From Candidatus Metalachnospira gallinarum (GTDB lineage: Bacteria; Bacillota; Clostridia; Lachnospirales; Anaerotignaceae), in NCBI GenBank assembly GCA_904378045.1, contig CAJFHC010000004.1, positions 1 through 60,535 of the forward strand: a stretch of DNA of 60,535 bases, written 5' to 3'. Below, piece by piece: positions 8,561 to 18,912 of this stretch (position 1 is its first letter; each line of letters starts with the position of its first letter). Below the pieces are notes generated by a model. That model saw only the letters and a program-made list of their open reading frames with translations. It had not been told where the DNA came from and searched no databases. The position numbers were made by a program, and so were the translations under genes.

Positions 8561-9313
8561 TTATTTTCTAAAGGTAAGCAGTTCAGGTTCGCCATCCGTT
8601 ATAAGAACAGTATTCTCATAATGCGCCGCGTTTGAACCATCTCTGGTTACTGCCGTCCATCCATCCTTAAGTACCCTGCATTTATATGAACCAGCCGTTA
8701 TCATAGGCTCGATGGCCAGCACCATACCCTTCTGAAGTTTGGGTCCTCTTCCGGGAACCTTGTAGTTGGGTATTGACGGATCCTCATGCATATTTCTGCC
8801 TATGCCGTGTCCGACATACTCTCTTACTACGCCGAAACCAAAGGACTCAGCATACTCCTGTATGGCAGCCGATATTTCATATAAATGATTGCCAGCTTTT
8901 GCAAATTTAATTCCTTCAAAGAAACTTTGTCTTGTGACATCTATAAGTTTTTTATCGGCCTCGCTTATCTCTCCGACTCCGTAGGTTCTCGCGCAGTCCC
9001 CGTGGTAGCCGTCGATGTAGGCACCCATATCTATACTTATGATGTCTCCGTTCTTAAGCTTTCTCGAACTGGGTATTCCGTGAACTATTTCCTCGTTTAC
9101 GGATGTGCACAGGCTCTTGGGGTAGCCGCTGTAGCCAAGAAATGACGGCGTGGCTCCTCTGCTTTTGATAAAATCCTCGGCGGCTTTATCCAGCTCATCC
9201 GTCGTTATACCGGGTCTTATCATTCCCTCAAGCATATCTATCAGATCTTTCAGGATATTGCCTGCGACACGCATTTTTTCTATCTGATCCTGTGTCTTGA
9301 TTGTGATAGCCAT
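8561..9313 (-). CDS. map: Type I methionine aminopeptidase
   Basis: Removes initiator methionine from nascent proteins using two metal ions. The 250-residue product shows all five ligands in order: the two Asp in SIDMGAYIDGYHGDCART, His in EYVGHGIGRNMHED, Glu in LAIEPMITAG and Glu in HYENTVLIT. Length is typical of the plain type Ia form without an N-terminal zinc finger. Its start overlaps the adk stop by one base. Confidence 0.97.
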   Translation of the reverse strand: MAITIKTQDQIEKMRVAGNILKDLIDMLEGMIRPGITTDELDKAAEDFIKSRGATPSFLGYSGYPKSLCTSVNEEIVHGIPSSRKLKNGDIISIDMGAYIDGYHGDCARTYGVGEISEADKKLIDVTRQSFFEGIKFAKAGNHLYEISAAIQEYAESFGFGVVREYVGHGIGRNMHEDPSIPNYKVPGRGPKLQKGMVLAIEPMITAGSYKCRVLKDGWTAVTRDGSNAAHYENTVLITDGEPELLTFRK

Positions 9314-9945
9314 TAATTTTCACCCAAGCCTTCGATGATCGCCTTTGTGATGTCGTCGATTGCTGCCGTGCCGTCTACCTCGAAAAGGATTCCCTTCTTT
9401 GTATAGAACTCAACAAGCGGCTCGCTCTGTTCGTGGAACGTGGCGATACGCGCCTTTCCGGCTTCAACCGTGTCATCCTTGCGCTGTGTAAGCTCTGCTC
9501 CGCATTTGTCGCAGATGCCGGCTGTTTTGGGAGGCAGGAAAAGTTTGTTGTATGTTGCGCCGCATTTAGGGCAGGTCTGTCTTGCCGTAAGTCTTTCAAG
9601 CATAACCTCGTCGGGCGCGTTGATATATACTACTTTGTCAAGCGTAACCATTTCGTCAAGCTTCTCAGCCTGAACAACCGTACGGGGGAATCCGTCAAGG
9701 ATAAATCCGTTTTTGCAGTCGTCTTTTTTGATACGCTCTTTTACCATCGCTATTATGATCTCGTCGGATACAAGTCCGCCGGCGTTCATTATTGCTTTTG
9801 CTTCTTTTCCAAGCTCTGTTTCCTTCGCTACTTCCTCACGAAGCATATCTCCCGTTGAGATATGGGCGATGGAGTAGTGTTCAACGAGTCTTGCGGCCTG
9901 CGTGCCTTTTCCGGCAGCGGGCGCGCCAATGAGTACTAATTTCAT
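9313..9945 (-). CDS. adk: Adenylate kinase (zinc-lid type)
   Basis: Interconverts AMP, ADP and ATP. The 210-residue product begins MKLVLIGAPAAGKGTQA with the P-loop at about 7-15; the LID domain contains the zinc site CPKCGATYN...CDKCGAEL (four Cys), typical of Gram-positive long-type kinases. The open frame extends to 10002, but the ATG at 9945 behind GAAAGAGGG matches the family start. 74 bases after secY. Confidence 0.96.
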   Translation of the reverse strand: MKLVLIGAPAAGKGTQAARLVEHYSIAHISTGDMLREEVAKETELGKEAKAIMNAGGLVSDEIIIAMVKERIKKDDCKNGFILDGFPRTVVQAEKLDEMVTLDKVVYINAPDEVMLERLTARQTCPKCGATYNKLFLPPKTAGICDKCGAELTQRKDDTVEAGKARIATFHEQSEPLVEFYTKKGILFEVDGTAAIDDITKAIIEGLGEN

Positions 9946-10019
9946 TGTTCTACCCTCTTTCCTGACTATCCGGTCCCGGCCAGCGGGAAATGCTTTGGGC
10001 ATTCCCCTATCGGTCGGAA

Positions 10020-11276
10020 TTAATCCAAGAAACCTTTATAATGTCTCATAAGAAGCTGAGACTCAAGCGCTTTAACGATGTCAAGGCAAACGCCGACAAC
10101 GATGATAAGCGTTGTTCCTCCAAAACCTACGTTCACTTTGAATATCCACTGCATTACTATGGGCACAAGAGCGAGCACTGAGAAGCACACAGCTCCTACA
10201 AGCGTTATCCTCTCAACTACTCTTGTAATGTAGTTAGCCGTAGGCTGGCCCGGTCTGATACCGGGGATGAAACCGCCGTTCTTCTTGAGATTTTCGGCGA
10301 TCTCGTTGGGATTGATAACGATTGACGTGTAGAAATATGAGAAGAAGAATATAAGTATTACATATAACACTGCGCCAATCGGATGCGTCATTCTGAGCAC
10401 CTCTATCACTGTCTGAAGCCAGCCGGGTTTTGCGCTTATAAAACCGCTTATCGTCTCCGGGAACTGGAGAAGCGAAATGGCGAAGATGATAGAGATTACT
10501 CCGGCTGTATTGACCTTGATGGGGAATGTGCTGCTTCCGCCGCCCACTCTTCTGCCTGCCATCTTGCTCGAATACTGTACCGGAAGTCTTCTTTCTCCGT
10601 CGTTTACCTTAACTATAAGGATGATAACGATGAGAAGAAGAACAAGTATACCGACTACCTTAAGTATTCCCGTGGTTCCTTCCTGGCCGTATGAAACGAG
10701 CGCGGATATCGCCTGGGGAAGGCTTGAGATAATGTTTACAAAGATTATCATTGACGAACCATTTGAGATTCCCTTTGCGGTAATCTGCTCAGCGAGCCAC
10801 ATAATGAATATGGAGCCTGCGACAAGAGTTATAACTCCTACTATCACATAAAGCGCCGAAGGATTCGTCATCATCGTCCTATAGTTAAGAACGATGCCTA
10901 TGCCCTGCAGTGCGGCAAGCACAACGGTGATATATCTTGTATATTTGTTTATCTTCTTACGTCCGTCCTCCCCTTCTTTTGAAAGCTGTTCAAGATAGGG
11001 GATTGCAACGCATAAAAGCTGCATAATGATCGATGCGGTGATATACGGTCCAATACCTAAGGCAAATATTGAATATCCTGAACCGGCACCACCGGCAATG
11101 ATATTATAGAGCGTACCTGTAGAGTAAAGATCTGTATATGCTTTAATAGTCGTCGCGCTTATTCCGGGAAGATAAATGTGAGCTCCAAGTCTTACTATCG
11201 CGAGGATAAGAAGAGTGTAGAGCATTTTATTTCTGATTTCTTTGATTTTCCACGAGTTGACGAATATTTTAAACAA
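10020..11276 (-). CDS. secY: Protein translocase subunit SecY
   Basis: Forms the channel of the Sec translocon in the cytoplasmic membrane. The 418-residue product has about ten hydrophobic segments, the first at about 16-36, the periplasmic plug-region sequence following it, and the cytoplasmic loop RRLPVQYSSKMAGRRVGGGSS with the conserved Arg/Gly pattern. The C-terminus ESQLLMRHYKGFLD is typical. One base after rplO, so translationally coupled. Confidence 0.97.
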   Translation of the reverse strand: MFKIFVNSWKIKEIRNKMLYTLLILAIVRLGAHIYLPGISATTIKAYTDLYSTGTLYNIIAGGAGSGYSIFALGIGPYITASIIMQLLCVAIPYLEQLSKEGEDGRKKINKYTRYITVVLAALQGIGIVLNYRTMMTNPSALYVIVGVITLVAGSIFIMWLAEQITAKGISNGSSMIIFVNIISSLPQAISALVSYGQEGTTGILKVVGILVLLLIVIILIVKVNDGERRLPVQYSSKMAGRRVGGGSSTFPIKVNTAGVISIIFAISLLQFPETISGFISAKPGWLQTVIEVLRMTHPIGAVLYVILIFFFSYFYTSIVINPNEIAENLKKNGGFIPGIRPGQPTANYITRVVERITLVGAVCFSVLALVPIVMQWIFKVNVGFGGTTLIIVVGVCLDIVKALESQLLMRHYKGFLD

Positions 11277-11277
11277 A

Positions 11278-11718
11278 TCAGATCACCTCTGCTTTTCCGC
11301 CTGCAGCTTCGATTTTTTCTGCTGCGGATTTGCTGTATTGGTTAACTTTGACTGTAAGCCTCTTTTCAAGTTCACCAACACCTAAAATTTTCACTCCATC
11401 TCTAGGATTACTTACAAGGCCAACTGATTTTAAAGCCTCGATATCTACTACTGCGTCATTGTCAAATACGTTCAATAAGTCAACGTTGATGGCAACAATT
11501 TCTTTAGAGTTAATGCATTTAAAGCCTCTTTTAGGAAGTCTTCTGTAAAGGGGCATCTGTCCGCCTTCAAATCCTGCCTTTCCGCCTGATCCGGAACGTG
11601 CGCCCTGTCCTTTATGACCTCTTCCGGCTGTCTTACCGTTTCCTGAAGCGTGGCCTCTGCCTCTTCTCCAGCTCTTTGTATTTGAGCCGTAAGCAGGTTT
11701 TAATTCACCTAAGTTCAT
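11278..11718 (-). CDS. rplO: 50S ribosomal protein L15
   Basis: L15 is a late-assembly 50S protein next to 23S rRNA domain II. The 146-residue product has the glycine-rich N-terminal arm ([20 protein letters not shown]) and a C-terminal globular domain. Position between rpmD and secY is the standard spc order. Confidence 0.98.
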   Translation of the reverse strand: MNLGELKPAYGSNTKSWRRGRGHASGNGKTAGRGHKGQGARSGSGGKAGFEGGQMPLYRRLPKRGFKCINSKEIVAINVDLLNVFDNDAVVDIEALKSVGLVSNPRDGVKILGVGELEKRLTVKVNQYSKSAAEKIEAAGGKAEVI

Positions 11719-11732
11719 CTCGGCACCTCCTA

Positions 11733-11915
11733 TTATATCTCTTCAACCTTAACAAGGTGCTTTACCTGATTTACCATACCAAGTGTAGCAGCGTTGTTCT
11801 GTCTGATAACAGAGCTGTGGAGCTTCTTTAAGCCCAGAGCCTGTACTGTTTTTTTGTGCTTCGGCAATGCGCCGATCGTTGATTTTACTAATGTGATTTT
11901 AAGTTCTCCAGCCAT
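11733..11915 (-). CDS. rpmD: 50S ribosomal protein L30
   Basis: A 60-residue L30 ([20 protein letters not shown]), single ferredoxin-like domain of the family's normal length. Spaced 12 bases after rpsE and 14 before rplO. Confidence 0.97.
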   Translation of the reverse strand: MAGELKITLVKSTIGALPKHKKTVQALGLKKLHSSVIRQNNAATLGMVNQVKHLVKVEEI

Positions 11916-11927
11916 TGTTTTACCTCC

Positions 11928-12431
11928 TTAACCTAAGAGTTCTTCAACTGACTTGCCGCGTAATTTGGCAACCTTCTCAGGTGAAGTAACCTGGCTCAAG
12001 CCCTGGATAGTAGCGCTAACTACGTTTCTCTTGTTATTGGAGCCCTGTGACTTTGTTCTGATGTTACGGATTCCCGCAAGCTCAAGCACCGCACGGGCGG
12101 GGCCGCCTGCGATAAGTCCTGTTCCTTCGGGAGCGGGCATAAGCATTACGCTTGCGCTTCCGAACTTACCGATGATTCCGTGATATATACTGTCAACATC
12201 GTTTCTTTCAACGGTGATGATGTTTTTCATAGCGTCTTCTTTGCCCTTACGGATAGCGTCGGGAATTTCCGCCGCTTTGCCAAGACCGCATCCAACGTGG
12301 CCGTTTTCGTCTCCGACAACAACGAGTGCTGTGAATCTCATTGTACGACCACCCTTAACAACCTTAGTAACTCGGTTGATCGTTACTACTTTATCTTTAA
12401 GATCAAGTGTGCTGGGATCGATATTCTTCAA
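11928..12431 (-). CDS. rpsE: 30S ribosomal protein S5
   Basis: S5 acts in decoding fidelity and mRNA entry. The 167-residue product has the double-stranded RNA-binding-like N-terminal domain ([20 protein letters not shown], about 18-37, with the conserved loop that contacts 16S rRNA helix 34) and the second domain ending [11 protein letters not shown]. No resistance-type change is obvious. Confidence 0.98.
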   Translation of the reverse strand: MKNIDPSTLDLKDKVVTINRVTKVVKGGRTMRFTALVVVGDENGHVGCGLGKAAEIPDAIRKGKEDAMKNIITVERNDVDSIYHGIIGKFGSASVMLMPAPEGTGLIAGGPARAVLELAGIRNIRTKSQGSNNKRNVVSATIQGLSQVTSPEKVAKLRGKSVEELLG

Positions 12432-12449
12432 CTTGTTTACCTCCTTGTC

Positions 12450-12818
12450 TTAGAACTGTAATCCGGCTTCTCTTGCTGCCTCAGCTAATGCCTGGATCTT
12501 TCCATGATAGATATATCCGCCACGGTCAAAGACAACCTCTGTGATTCCCTTGTCCATAGCTTTCTTCGCGATAGCCTCGCCTACTGCCTTAGCGGCCTCA
12601 ACAGTTGAAGTATGCTCTACTTTGCTTGCGATCTCTGCTTCCATTGTAGAAGCTGCAACTAAAGTATTTCCAGCTATGTCGTCAATAACCTGTGCGTAAA
12701 TGTGTTTATTTGATCTGAACACAGCCAATCTGGGTCTGAGCGCAGTACCGCTAACTTTATTACGAATTCTGTAATGACGTTTTACGCGGGCAGCCGCACG
12801 TGATGGCTTACTTATCAT
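12450..12818 (-). CDS. rplR: 50S ribosomal protein L18
   Basis: L18 binds 5S rRNA in the central protuberance. The 122-residue product has the basic N-terminus [19 protein letters not shown] and the family end [26 protein letters not shown] region. Lengths and spacing (18 bases on each side) are ordinary. Confidence 0.98.
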   Translation of the reverse strand: MISKPSRAAARVKRHYRIRNKVSGTALRPRLAVFRSNKHIYAQVIDDIAGNTLVAASTMEAEIASKVEHTSTVEAAKAVGEAIAKKAMDKGITEVVFDRGGYIYHGKIQALAEAAREAGLQF

Positions 12819-12836
12819 ACGGATCTCACTCCTTTA

Positions 12837-13379
12837 TTATTTCTTACCTGTTTTACCAACTTTACGTCTGATGTACTCATCAGCATATTTGATACCTTTT
12901 CCCTTGTAGGGCTCGGGAGGACGTTTTGTTCTGATCTCTGCTGCGAACTGTCCAACCTTCTCTTTATCTATTCCTTTAACGATGATCTTTGTTGTACCGT
13001 CAACAACTGTCTCGATTCCTTCGGGATCCTCCATCTCAACGGGATGTGAGTAACCAAGTGAAAGAGTGAGCTTTTTGCCTGATTTTGCTGCTCTGTAACC
13101 AACACCGTTGATCTCAAGCTGCTTCTCATAGCCCTGTGTAACACCGATCACCATGTTATTGATCAAAGTTCTTGTCAAACCGTGTAATGATTTGCTTCTC
13201 TTAAGGTCATTGGGTCTTGTAACTGTTACCTGACCATCTTCAATTGCGATATTCATGTCATCGGCCAGCTTGCGGGTAAGCGTTCCCTTGGGGCCCTTAA
13301 CTGTAATCACATTGCCTTCCTCAAGCTTTACTTCAACGCCTGCGGGGATGGCAACGGGCAGTTTACCTATACGTGACAT
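12837..13379 (-). CDS. rplF: 50S ribosomal protein L6
   Basis: L6 lies near the factor-binding stalk base. The 180-residue product [17 protein letters not shown] has two related domains and the C-terminal signature [18 protein letters not shown] sequence ([17 protein letters not shown]). The frame could start at a GTG three codons earlier, but that GTG overlaps the AGGAGGTG ribosome-binding site, so the ATG at 13379 is chosen. Confidence 0.97.
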   Translation of the reverse strand: MSRIGKLPVAIPAGVEVKLEEGNVITVKGPKGTLTRKLADDMNIAIEDGQVTVTRPNDLKRSKSLHGLTRTLINNMVIGVTQGYEKQLEINGVGYRAAKSGKKLTLSLGYSHPVEMEDPEGIETVVDGTTKIIVKGIDKEKVGQFAAEIRTKRPPEPYKGKGIKYADEYIRRKVGKTGKK

Positions 13380-13404
13380 GTTCTGCACCTCCTGTATTTT
13401 TAAA

Positions 13405-13806
13405 TTACCAAATAAATGCTATAACTTCTCCGCCGATTCCTGCTTTTCTTGCTTCCTTGTCGGTCATAAGTCCCTTGTTTGTGGAGATTATAGCCGTTCC
13501 AAGTCCGCCGAGAACCTTGGGAAGTTCCTCTTTGTTTGCGTAAACACGAAGGCCGGGTTTAGAGATTCTCTTGATTCCCGTAATAACCTTTTCGTTCTTG
13601 TCTGCGCCATACTTAAGGCTGATTCTGATCGTTGCTTTAACGCCGTCCTCGATCACCTCATATCCTTTGATATAGCCTTCGTTTGTTAATATATCAGCGA
13701 TAGCTTTTTTCATATTTGAAGCGGGAACGTCAACTGTGTCGTGCTTTGCCACGTTTCCGTTTCTTATTCTGGTGAGCATATCTGCGATTGGATCACTCAT
13801 TGACAT
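13405..13806 (-). CDS. rpsH: 30S ribosomal protein S8
   Basis: S8 is a primary 16S rRNA binder and, in enterobacteria, the repressor of the spc operon. The 133-residue product starts [18 protein letters not shown] and ends [10 protein letters not shown]. The first ATG is nine bases from AAAGGAGG; a second ATG two codons on is also possible. Whether S8 regulates here is not visible. Confidence 0.97.
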   Translation of the reverse strand: MSMSDPIADMLTRIRNGNVAKHDTVDVPASNMKKAIADILTNEGYIKGYEVIEDGVKATIRISLKYGADKNEKVITGIKRISKPGLRVYANKEELPKVLGGLGTAIISTNKGLMTDKEARKAGIGGEVIAFIW

Positions 13807-13828
13807 GTGGTATATCCTCCTTTCCCTA

Positions 13829-14014
13829 TTACCAGCTGGCTTTCTTAACTCCCGGTATCTGGCCTTTGTAAGCTAATTCACGGAAGCAAACACGGCATAT
13901 TCCATACTTTCTTAAAACAGCATGCGGTCTTCCGCAAATTCTGCAACGTGTATATGCTCTTGTTGAAAATTTAGGAGCTCTCTGCTGTTTGATGATCATT
14001 GACTTCTTAGCCAT
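13829..14014 (-). CDS. rpsZ: 30S ribosomal protein S14, zinc type
   Basis: The 61-residue type Z form with a zinc knuckle: [20 protein letters not shown] gives the four cysteine ligands. This short zinc form, rather than the 89-101-residue zinc-free paralogue, is normal in the spc cluster of Clostridia. Confidence 0.97.
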   Translation of the reverse strand: MAKKSMIIKQQRAPKFSTRAYTRCRICGRPHAVLRKYGICRVCFRELAYKGQIPGVKKASW

Positions 14015-14027
14015 TTGTTTCCCTCCC

Positions 14028-14567
14028 TTATTTGCTGAATGGCATTCCGAATAATCTTAATAATTCTCTTGCTTCTTCATCTGTTTTTGCTGTTGTAACG
14101 AACACGATATCCATACCTCTGATTTTGTCAACCTTATCATATTCGATTTCAGGGAAGATAAGCTGCTCTTTAACGCCCATTGTGTAGTTTCCTCTGCCGT
14201 CGAAAGAGTTTGCCTTTACGCCGCGGAAGTCACGAACTCGGGGAAGAGCGATGTTGATAAGTCTGTCTGCGAACTCATACATTCTGTCGCCGCGGAGCGT
14301 AACCTTGCATCCGATGGGCATTCCTGTACGAAGTTTGAAAGCTGCGACTGACTTTTTAGCCTTTGTGATAACGGGCTTCTGTCCGGAGATAGTAGCAAGG
14401 TCTTTAACTGCTCCGTCAAGCACCTTAGCGTTATCCTTAGCCTCGCCTACGCCCATGTTGATAACGATCTTCTCAAGTTTGGGCACAGCCATTTTGTTTT
14501 TATATGAAAACTTTTTAGTCATTGCGTCAACGATTTCTGTGTTATAAAAATCTCTGAGTCTACTCAA
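14028..14567 (-). CDS. rplE: 50S ribosomal protein L5
   Basis: L5 binds 5S rRNA and contacts P-site tRNA. The 179-residue product has the signatures [18 protein letters not shown] and the C-terminal [19 protein letters not shown]. Standard length and place, between rplX and rpsZ. Confidence 0.98.
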   Translation of the reverse strand: MSRLRDFYNTEIVDAMTKKFSYKNKMAVPKLEKIVINMGVGEAKDNAKVLDGAVKDLATISGQKPVITKAKKSVAAFKLRTGMPIGCKVTLRGDRMYEFADRLINIALPRVRDFRGVKANSFDGRGNYTMGVKEQLIFPEIEYDKVDKIRGMDIVFVTTAKTDEEARELLRLFGMPFSK

Positions 14568-14590
14568 TTTGGTTAACCTCCTTTCACAAA

Positions 14591-14926
14591 TCAGTCGATT
14601 ACTTCGCCGGTTTTCTTAGCGATTCTCTGTTTAACAACAACTTCTTTACCGTCTTTGATCTCTTTTGTTAATTTATAACCGATCCTTGTGGGTTTTCCGT
14701 TTATTGAATACATTACGTTTGAAACGTCGATGTAGTTCTCTTTTCTTATGATACCGCCCTGCTGGTTTGAAGGACTGGGTTTTGTGTGTTTGGAGATCAT
14801 GTTGATTCCCTCAACGATGACTCTGTTCTTTTTTCTGTCAACAAGGAGGATCTTTCCCTCTTTGCCCTTATCTTTTCCGGCGATAACGATTACATTGTCG
14901 CCCTTTTTTAATTTAATATTGGCCAC
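14591..14926 (-). CDS. rplX: 50S ribosomal protein L24
   Basis: L24 nucleates 50S assembly through a KOW motif, visible as [19 protein letters not shown] at about 9-27. The 111-residue length is normal for Bacillota. Confidence 0.98.
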   Translation of the reverse strand: MANIKLKKGDNVIVIAGKDKGKEGKILLVDRKKNRVIVEGINMISKHTKPSPSNQQGGIIRKENYIDVSNVMYSINGKPTRIGYKLTKEIKDGKEVVVKQRIAKKTGEVID

Positions 14927-14941
14927 TGACGTTACACCTCC

Positions 14942-15310
14942 TTAAAGAACTTCCGGCGCAAGGGAGAGGATCTTCATAAACTGTTTCTCTCTAAGCTCTC
15001 TTGCAACGGGTCCGAAAATACGAGTACCTCTGGGGTTCTTGTCATCCCTGATGATAACTGCTGCGTTCTCATCGAATCTGATGTATGAACCGTCGGGTCT
15101 TCCTACCCTTGATACTGTTCTTACTACTACTGCTTTAACAACGTCGCCTTTTTTAACAACGCCGCCTGGTGTTGCGTCTTTAACCGCAGCAACGATTATA
15201 TCTCCAACTCCCGCATATCTTCTGGTTGAGCCGCCGAGGACTCTTATGCAAAGGAGCTCTTTTGCGCCTGAATTATCCGCCACTTTTAATCTGGTTTCTT
15301 GCTGAACCAT
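14942..15310 (-). CDS. rplN: 50S ribosomal protein L14
   Basis: L14 forms an intersubunit bridge and is the docking site of RsfS. The 122-residue product contains [20 protein letters not shown] and [18 protein letters not shown]. The start MVQQETRL is the family norm. Confidence 0.98.
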   Translation of the reverse strand: MVQQETRLKVADNSGAKELLCIRVLGGSTRRYAGVGDIIVAAVKDATPGGVVKKGDVVKAVVVRTVSRVGRPDGSYIRFDENAAVIIRDDKNPRGTRIFGPVARELREKQFMKILSLAPEVL

Positions 15311-15338
15311 ATTATATGCCTCCTCTCGTTTCAGGATC

Positions 15339-15596
15339 TTATTTAGCTTTTTCTACGATTGAAACAAGTCTCCATCTCTTATCCTTTGAAAGAGGTCTTG
15401 TTTCCATAACTTTTACACGGTCGCCTACTCTGCACTCATTGTTCTCGTCATGAGCTTTGAGTTTATATGTTTTCTTAACGATTTTGCCATATAAAGGATG
15501 TTTTACGTTATCCTGAACAGCAACAACGATCGTCTTGTCCATCTTGTCGCTGATTACTTTGCCCACTCTTGTTTTACGAAGATTTCTTTCTTCCAC
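15339..15596 (-). CDS. rpsQ: 30S ribosomal protein S17
   Basis: A small OB-fold 16S rRNA-binding protein, 85 residues, with [20 protein letters not shown] near the start and [14 protein letters not shown] near the end. Spaced 21 bases from rpmC. Confidence 0.98.
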   Translation of the reverse strand: MEERNLRKTRVGKVISDKMDKTIVVAVQDNVKHPLYGKIVKKTYKLKAHDENNECRVGDRVKVMETRPLSKDKRWRLVSIVEKAK

Positions 15597-15617
15597 GAGA
15601 TGTGCCTCCTTTCGCTA

Positions 15618-15827
15618 TTAGTTAGCTGCTCTCTGTTTCTGAGTAATTATAGTCTGAATTCTTGCTATATTCTTGCGAACCTCTTTGATTCTTGCAGTAT
15701 TATCCAACTGGTTAGTTGCGTTCTGGAATCTGAGATTGAATAATTCTTTCTTTGCAGCAACAAGCTCATTGCCTAACTCGGCTGCTGATTTGTTCATTAA
15801 ATCTGAAACGTAGCCTTTAGATTTCAC
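15618..15827 (-). CDS. rpmC: 50S ribosomal protein L29
   Basis: L29 is a two-helix protein at the tunnel exit. 69 residues, with [20 protein letters not shown] and the conserved [19 protein letters not shown]. Its ATG overlaps the rplP stop by four bases, so the two are translationally coupled. Confidence 0.97.
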   Translation of the reverse strand: MKSKGYVSDLMNKSAAELGNELVAAKKELFNLRFQNATNQLDNTARIKEVRKNIARIQTIITQKQRAAN

Positions 15828-16258
15828 TGCTTATCACCTTCCATTTCCTGCTCCGCACGAGAAACGATCTTGCACTTGATTGGTAACTTATGAGTAGCAA
15901 GACGTAATGCTTCTCTTGCTGTTTCCTCAGGTACACCGCCAAGCTCGAACATAACTCTGCCGGGTTTTACAACTGCAACCCAGTATTCAGGAGAACCTTT
16001 TCCTGAACCCATTCGAGTTTCAGCGGGTTTTGCTGTGATGGGTTTGTCAGGGAAGATTTTGATCCAAACCTGGCCACCACGTTTGATATATCTTGTCATA
16101 GCGATACGGGCTGCTTCGATCTGGTTTGATGTGATCCAGCTGGGCTCAAGCGCTACGATACCGTATTCACCGTAAGTAATCTTATTACCTCTGAGAGCGC
16201 GTCCTTTAAGTCTGCCTCTCATCTGTTTACGTCTTTTTACTCTTTTGGGCATTAACAT
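15824..16258 (-). CDS. rplP: 50S ribosomal protein L16
   Basis: L16 organises the A-site region of the 50S. The 144-residue product begins [19 protein letters not shown] and contains [19 protein letters not shown]. The MLMPKRVK start is the usual one. Overlaps rpsC by one base and rpmC by four. Confidence 0.98.
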   Translation of the reverse strand: MLMPKRVKRRKQMRGRLKGRALRGNKITYGEYGIVALEPSWITSNQIEAARIAMTRYIKRGGQVWIKIFPDKPITAKPAETRMGSGKGSPEYWVAVVKPGRVMFELGGVPEETAREALRLATHKLPIKCKIVSRAEQEMEGDKQ

Positions 16259-16917
16259 TACTGAGCGCCTCCTTCCTTTTTAGCAGCTTTTACGGGAAGA
16301 ATCTCTCCCTTGTATATCCACACTTTAACTCCGAGCTTTCCGTAAGTTGTGTTTGCCTCAGCAAATCCGTAGTCAATGTCAGCTCTTAATGTCTGAAGGG
16401 GAATTGTACCGTCATGGTAGCTTTCGCTTCTTGCCATCTCGGCTCCGCCAAGACGTCCGCTTACCGTTGTCTTGATTCCCTTTGCGCCGAACTTCATAGT
16501 TCTGCCCATAGCCTGTTTCATAGCACGACGGAATGTTACACGTTCCTCAAGCTGAAGAGCGATGTTTTCTGCAACGAGCTGAGCGTCAAGCTCAGGTCTT
16601 TTTACTTCCTCGATGTTGATGCTTACCTTCTGCTTGGAGATCTTCTGAACTTCGTTTCTAAGCTCCTCGATCGCCTGTCCGTTCTTTCCGATAACAACGC
16701 CGGGCTTAGCTGTTCTGATAGTGATTTTAACCTTGTCGTTTGTTCTCTCAATGCCTATTTTTGAAACGCCTGAAGCGTAAAGTTTTGATTTGATGAACTT
16801 TCTGATGTTTACGTCCTCAATAAGGTAATCAGCAAATTCTTTGTTGGCATACCATTTAGTATCCCAGTCTTTGATAATGCCGACTCTTAAGCCGTGCGGA
16901 TTAACTTTCTGTCCCAA
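16258..16917 (-). CDS. rpsC: 30S ribosomal protein S3
   Basis: S3 lines the mRNA entry pore. The 219-residue product shows the KH type II domain with [17 protein letters not shown] (near 75-90) and the C-terminal domain [20 protein letters not shown]. Standard length. Confidence 0.98.
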   Translation of the reverse strand: MGQKVNPHGLRVGIIKDWDTKWYANKEFADYLIEDVNIRKFIKSKLYASGVSKIGIERTNDKVKITIRTAKPGVVIGKNGQAIEELRNEVQKISKQKVSINIEEVKRPELDAQLVAENIALQLEERVTFRRAMKQAMGRTMKFGAKGIKTTVSGRLGGAEMARSESYHDGTIPLQTLRADIDYGFAEANTTYGKLGVKVWIYKGEILPVKAAKKEGGAQ

Positions 16918-16931
16918 TCTGTTCTACCTCC

Positions 16932-17321
16932 TTATCTCTCATTAAGGATTATGGATATATGACTTGATCTCTTTAAGATTCTGTAAGCTCTGCCCTGTGC
17001 TCTGGGGCGGATTCTCTTTAATACGGGAGCCTGGCCGGCAACCGCGTCCTCAACATATAATTTGCTGACATCCATACCCATATTATTTTCTGCATTTGCA
17101 ACTGCTGACTTTAATACTTTGGCGATTACCGCTGCCGCATATCTGGGTGAGTACTCAAGTAATGCAGCTGCCGTAGCAACGTCCTTGCCTTTGATCTGGT
17201 CTAAAACGATTTTTGCTTTAGAAGCGGGGATGCCTGTGTATTTAACCGATGCATGGGGTCTTTTTTCCTGAGTTGCAATGTTTCTTTCTTTTTTGATCTG
17301 GCTTCTGTGTCCTTTTGCCAT
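16932..17321 (-). CDS. rplV: 50S ribosomal protein L22
   Basis: L22 spans the 50S and its hairpin lines the exit tunnel. The 129-residue product starts MAKGHRSQIKKERNI and contains the loop DAVAGQAPVLKRIRPRAQGR. The open frame extends back to 17432 inside rpsS, but the ATG at 17321 follows GGAAGGAGGG and matches homologues. The loop shows no obvious macrolide-resistance deletion. Confidence 0.97.
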   Translation of the reverse strand: MAKGHRSQIKKERNIATQEKRPHASVKYTGIPASKAKIVLDQIKGKDVATAAALLEYSPRYAAAVIAKVLKSAVANAENNMGMDVSKLYVEDAVAGQAPVLKRIRPRAQGRAYRILKRSSHISIILNER

Positions 17322-17346
17322 GAACGAAACCCTCCTTCCAAACCGA

Positions 17347-17631
17347 TTAACGTACCTTTGATTTCTTTTCTGCGTCTTTGCCGTGTCCTCTGTATGTTCT
17401 TGTAAGAGCGAACTCACCGAGCTTATGTCCAACCATATCTTCTGTTATATATACGGGAACATGCTTTCTTCCGTCGTGTACGGCGATTGTATGTCCGATC
17501 ATTTCAGGGAAAATAGTAGAACGACGAGACCAAGTTTTGATAACTGTTTTTTCGCCAGCTGCGTTTAACGCATCAACTTTCTTTAAGAGATGCTCGTCAG
17601 CGAATGGACCTTTTTTAAGTGATCTGGCCAT
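17347..17631 (-). CDS. rpsS: 30S ribosomal protein S19
   Basis: S19 pairs with S13 in the 30S head. The 94-residue product [19 protein letters not shown] with [20 protein letters not shown] is the family type. 78 bases after rplB, 25 before rplV. Confidence 0.98.
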   Translation of the reverse strand: MARSLKKGPFADEHLLKKVDALNAAGEKTVIKTWSRRSTIFPEMIGHTIAVHDGRKHVPVYITEDMVGHKLGEFALTRTYRGHGKDAEKKSKVR

Positions 17632-17709
17632 GTATTTGTCCTCCTTTTTAAGATGATCCTGATTATTCTCATCCTTATTATCGATACTTTCACCAAAGTG
17701 AAAAGATTA

Positions 17710-18540
17710 TTATCCGTTTCTTCTGCGAACGATATATTTGTTAGATGCTTTGTGTTTCTTCCTTGTCTTGTAGCCCATTGCAGGTTTGCCCCAAGGAGTC
17801 ATAGGACTGGGACGTCCAACGGGTGCTCTACCTTCACCACCACCGTGAGGATGGTCGTTAGGGTTCATAACGGAACCGCGAACTGTAGGTCTGATACCCA
17901 TATGACGTTTTCTTCCGGCCTTACCGATTGTAACAAGCTCGTTGTCAAGGTTTCCTACCTGACCGATTGTAGCTCTGCAGTCGATGGGGAGAAGTCTCAT
18001 TTCTCCTGAAGGAAGTTTTACTGTCGCATATTTTCCTTCCTTAGCCATAAGCTGAGCAACGTTTCCTGCCGCACGAACAAGCTGTGCGCCTTTGCCGGGC
18101 TTCATCTCGATGTTGTGGATGTTTGCTCCGACGGGGATATACTTCATGGGGAGTGAGTTTCCTACTCTGACCTCGGCCTCTGCTCCGCTCATTACTGTAT
18201 CGCCTACGTTAAGTCCGAGAGGAGCAAGGATATATGATTTAACTCCGTCAGCGTAAACGATAAGAGCGATGTTTGCCGTTCTGTTGGGATCGTACTCGAT
18301 TCCTACAACCTTTGCGGGGATTCCGTCTCTGTTACGTTTGAAATCTACTAATCTGTATTTGATTTTGGCTCCGCCGCCTTTGTGGCGAACCGTTATTTTA
18401 CCCTGGCTGTTTCTTCCTGAGTTTTTCTTAAGGTGAACAACTAAGGATTTTTCGGGTGTTTTCTTTGTAATTTCTTCAAAAGTAGACACTGTCATGTGTC
18501 TTCTGGATGGTGTATAAGGCTTATATCTCTTGATGCCCAT
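17710..18540 (-). CDS. rplB: 50S ribosomal protein L2
   Basis: L2 is essential for peptidyl transferase and subunit joining. The 276-residue product contains the active-region sequence [19 protein letters not shown] with the conserved histidine, and the C-terminal [17 protein letters not shown]. 72 bases separate it from rplW. Confidence 0.98.
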   Translation of the reverse strand: MGIKRYKPYTPSRRHMTVSTFEEITKKTPEKSLVVHLKKNSGRNSQGKITVRHKGGGAKIKYRLVDFKRNRDGIPAKVVGIEYDPNRTANIALIVYADGVKSYILAPLGLNVGDTVMSGAEAEVRVGNSLPMKYIPVGANIHNIEMKPGKGAQLVRAAGNVAQLMAKEGKYATVKLPSGEMRLLPIDCRATIGQVGNLDNELVTIGKAGRKRHMGIRPTVRGSVMNPNDHPHGGGEGRAPVGRPSPMTPWGKPAMGYKTRKKHKASNKYIVRRRNG

Positions 18541-18612
18541 CTTTTACACTCCTTTCAATCCGCTTTATACTCTCACACGTTCCCGTGCGTCTCATTTCCG
18601 ACCTTGTTATTA

Positions 18613-18912
18613 TTACATTCCCTGGAAGATCTCGATTTCCTTGCTGTCCGCAGTAAGCTGAACGATAGCTTTCTTTGTCTTAGCCGTTCTTCCGACGATC
18701 ATTCCTCTTCTTTTCTTCTTTCCCATGCAGTTCATTGTGTGAACCGACTCAACCTTTGTTCCCTCAAACATCTTTTCAACAGCCTGTTTGATCTGGATTT
18801 TGTTTGCTTCAGGGTGCACAAGGAAAGTATATTTCTTACTGTCCATCATAGACATACTGTTTTCTGTAACAACGGGTTTAAGTATAATGTCATAATACTT
18901 TAAATCTGCCAT
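18613..18912 (-). CDS. rplW: 50S ribosomal protein L23
   Basis: L23 is at the tunnel exit and docks trigger factor and SRP. The 99-residue product begins [20 protein letters not shown]. Its ATG overlaps the rplD stop by one base. Confidence 0.98.
   Translation of the reverse strand: MADLKYYDIILKPVVTENSMSMMDSKKYTFLVHPEANKIQIKQAVEKMFEGTKVESVHTMNCMGKKKRRGMIVGRTAKTKKAIVQLTADSKEIEIFQGM

Noticed and set aside
16932..17432. Longer L22 starting inside rpsS
   Set aside because: The first 37 codons are the rpsS end in another frame; the ATG at 17321 has GGAGGG upstream and matches homologues.
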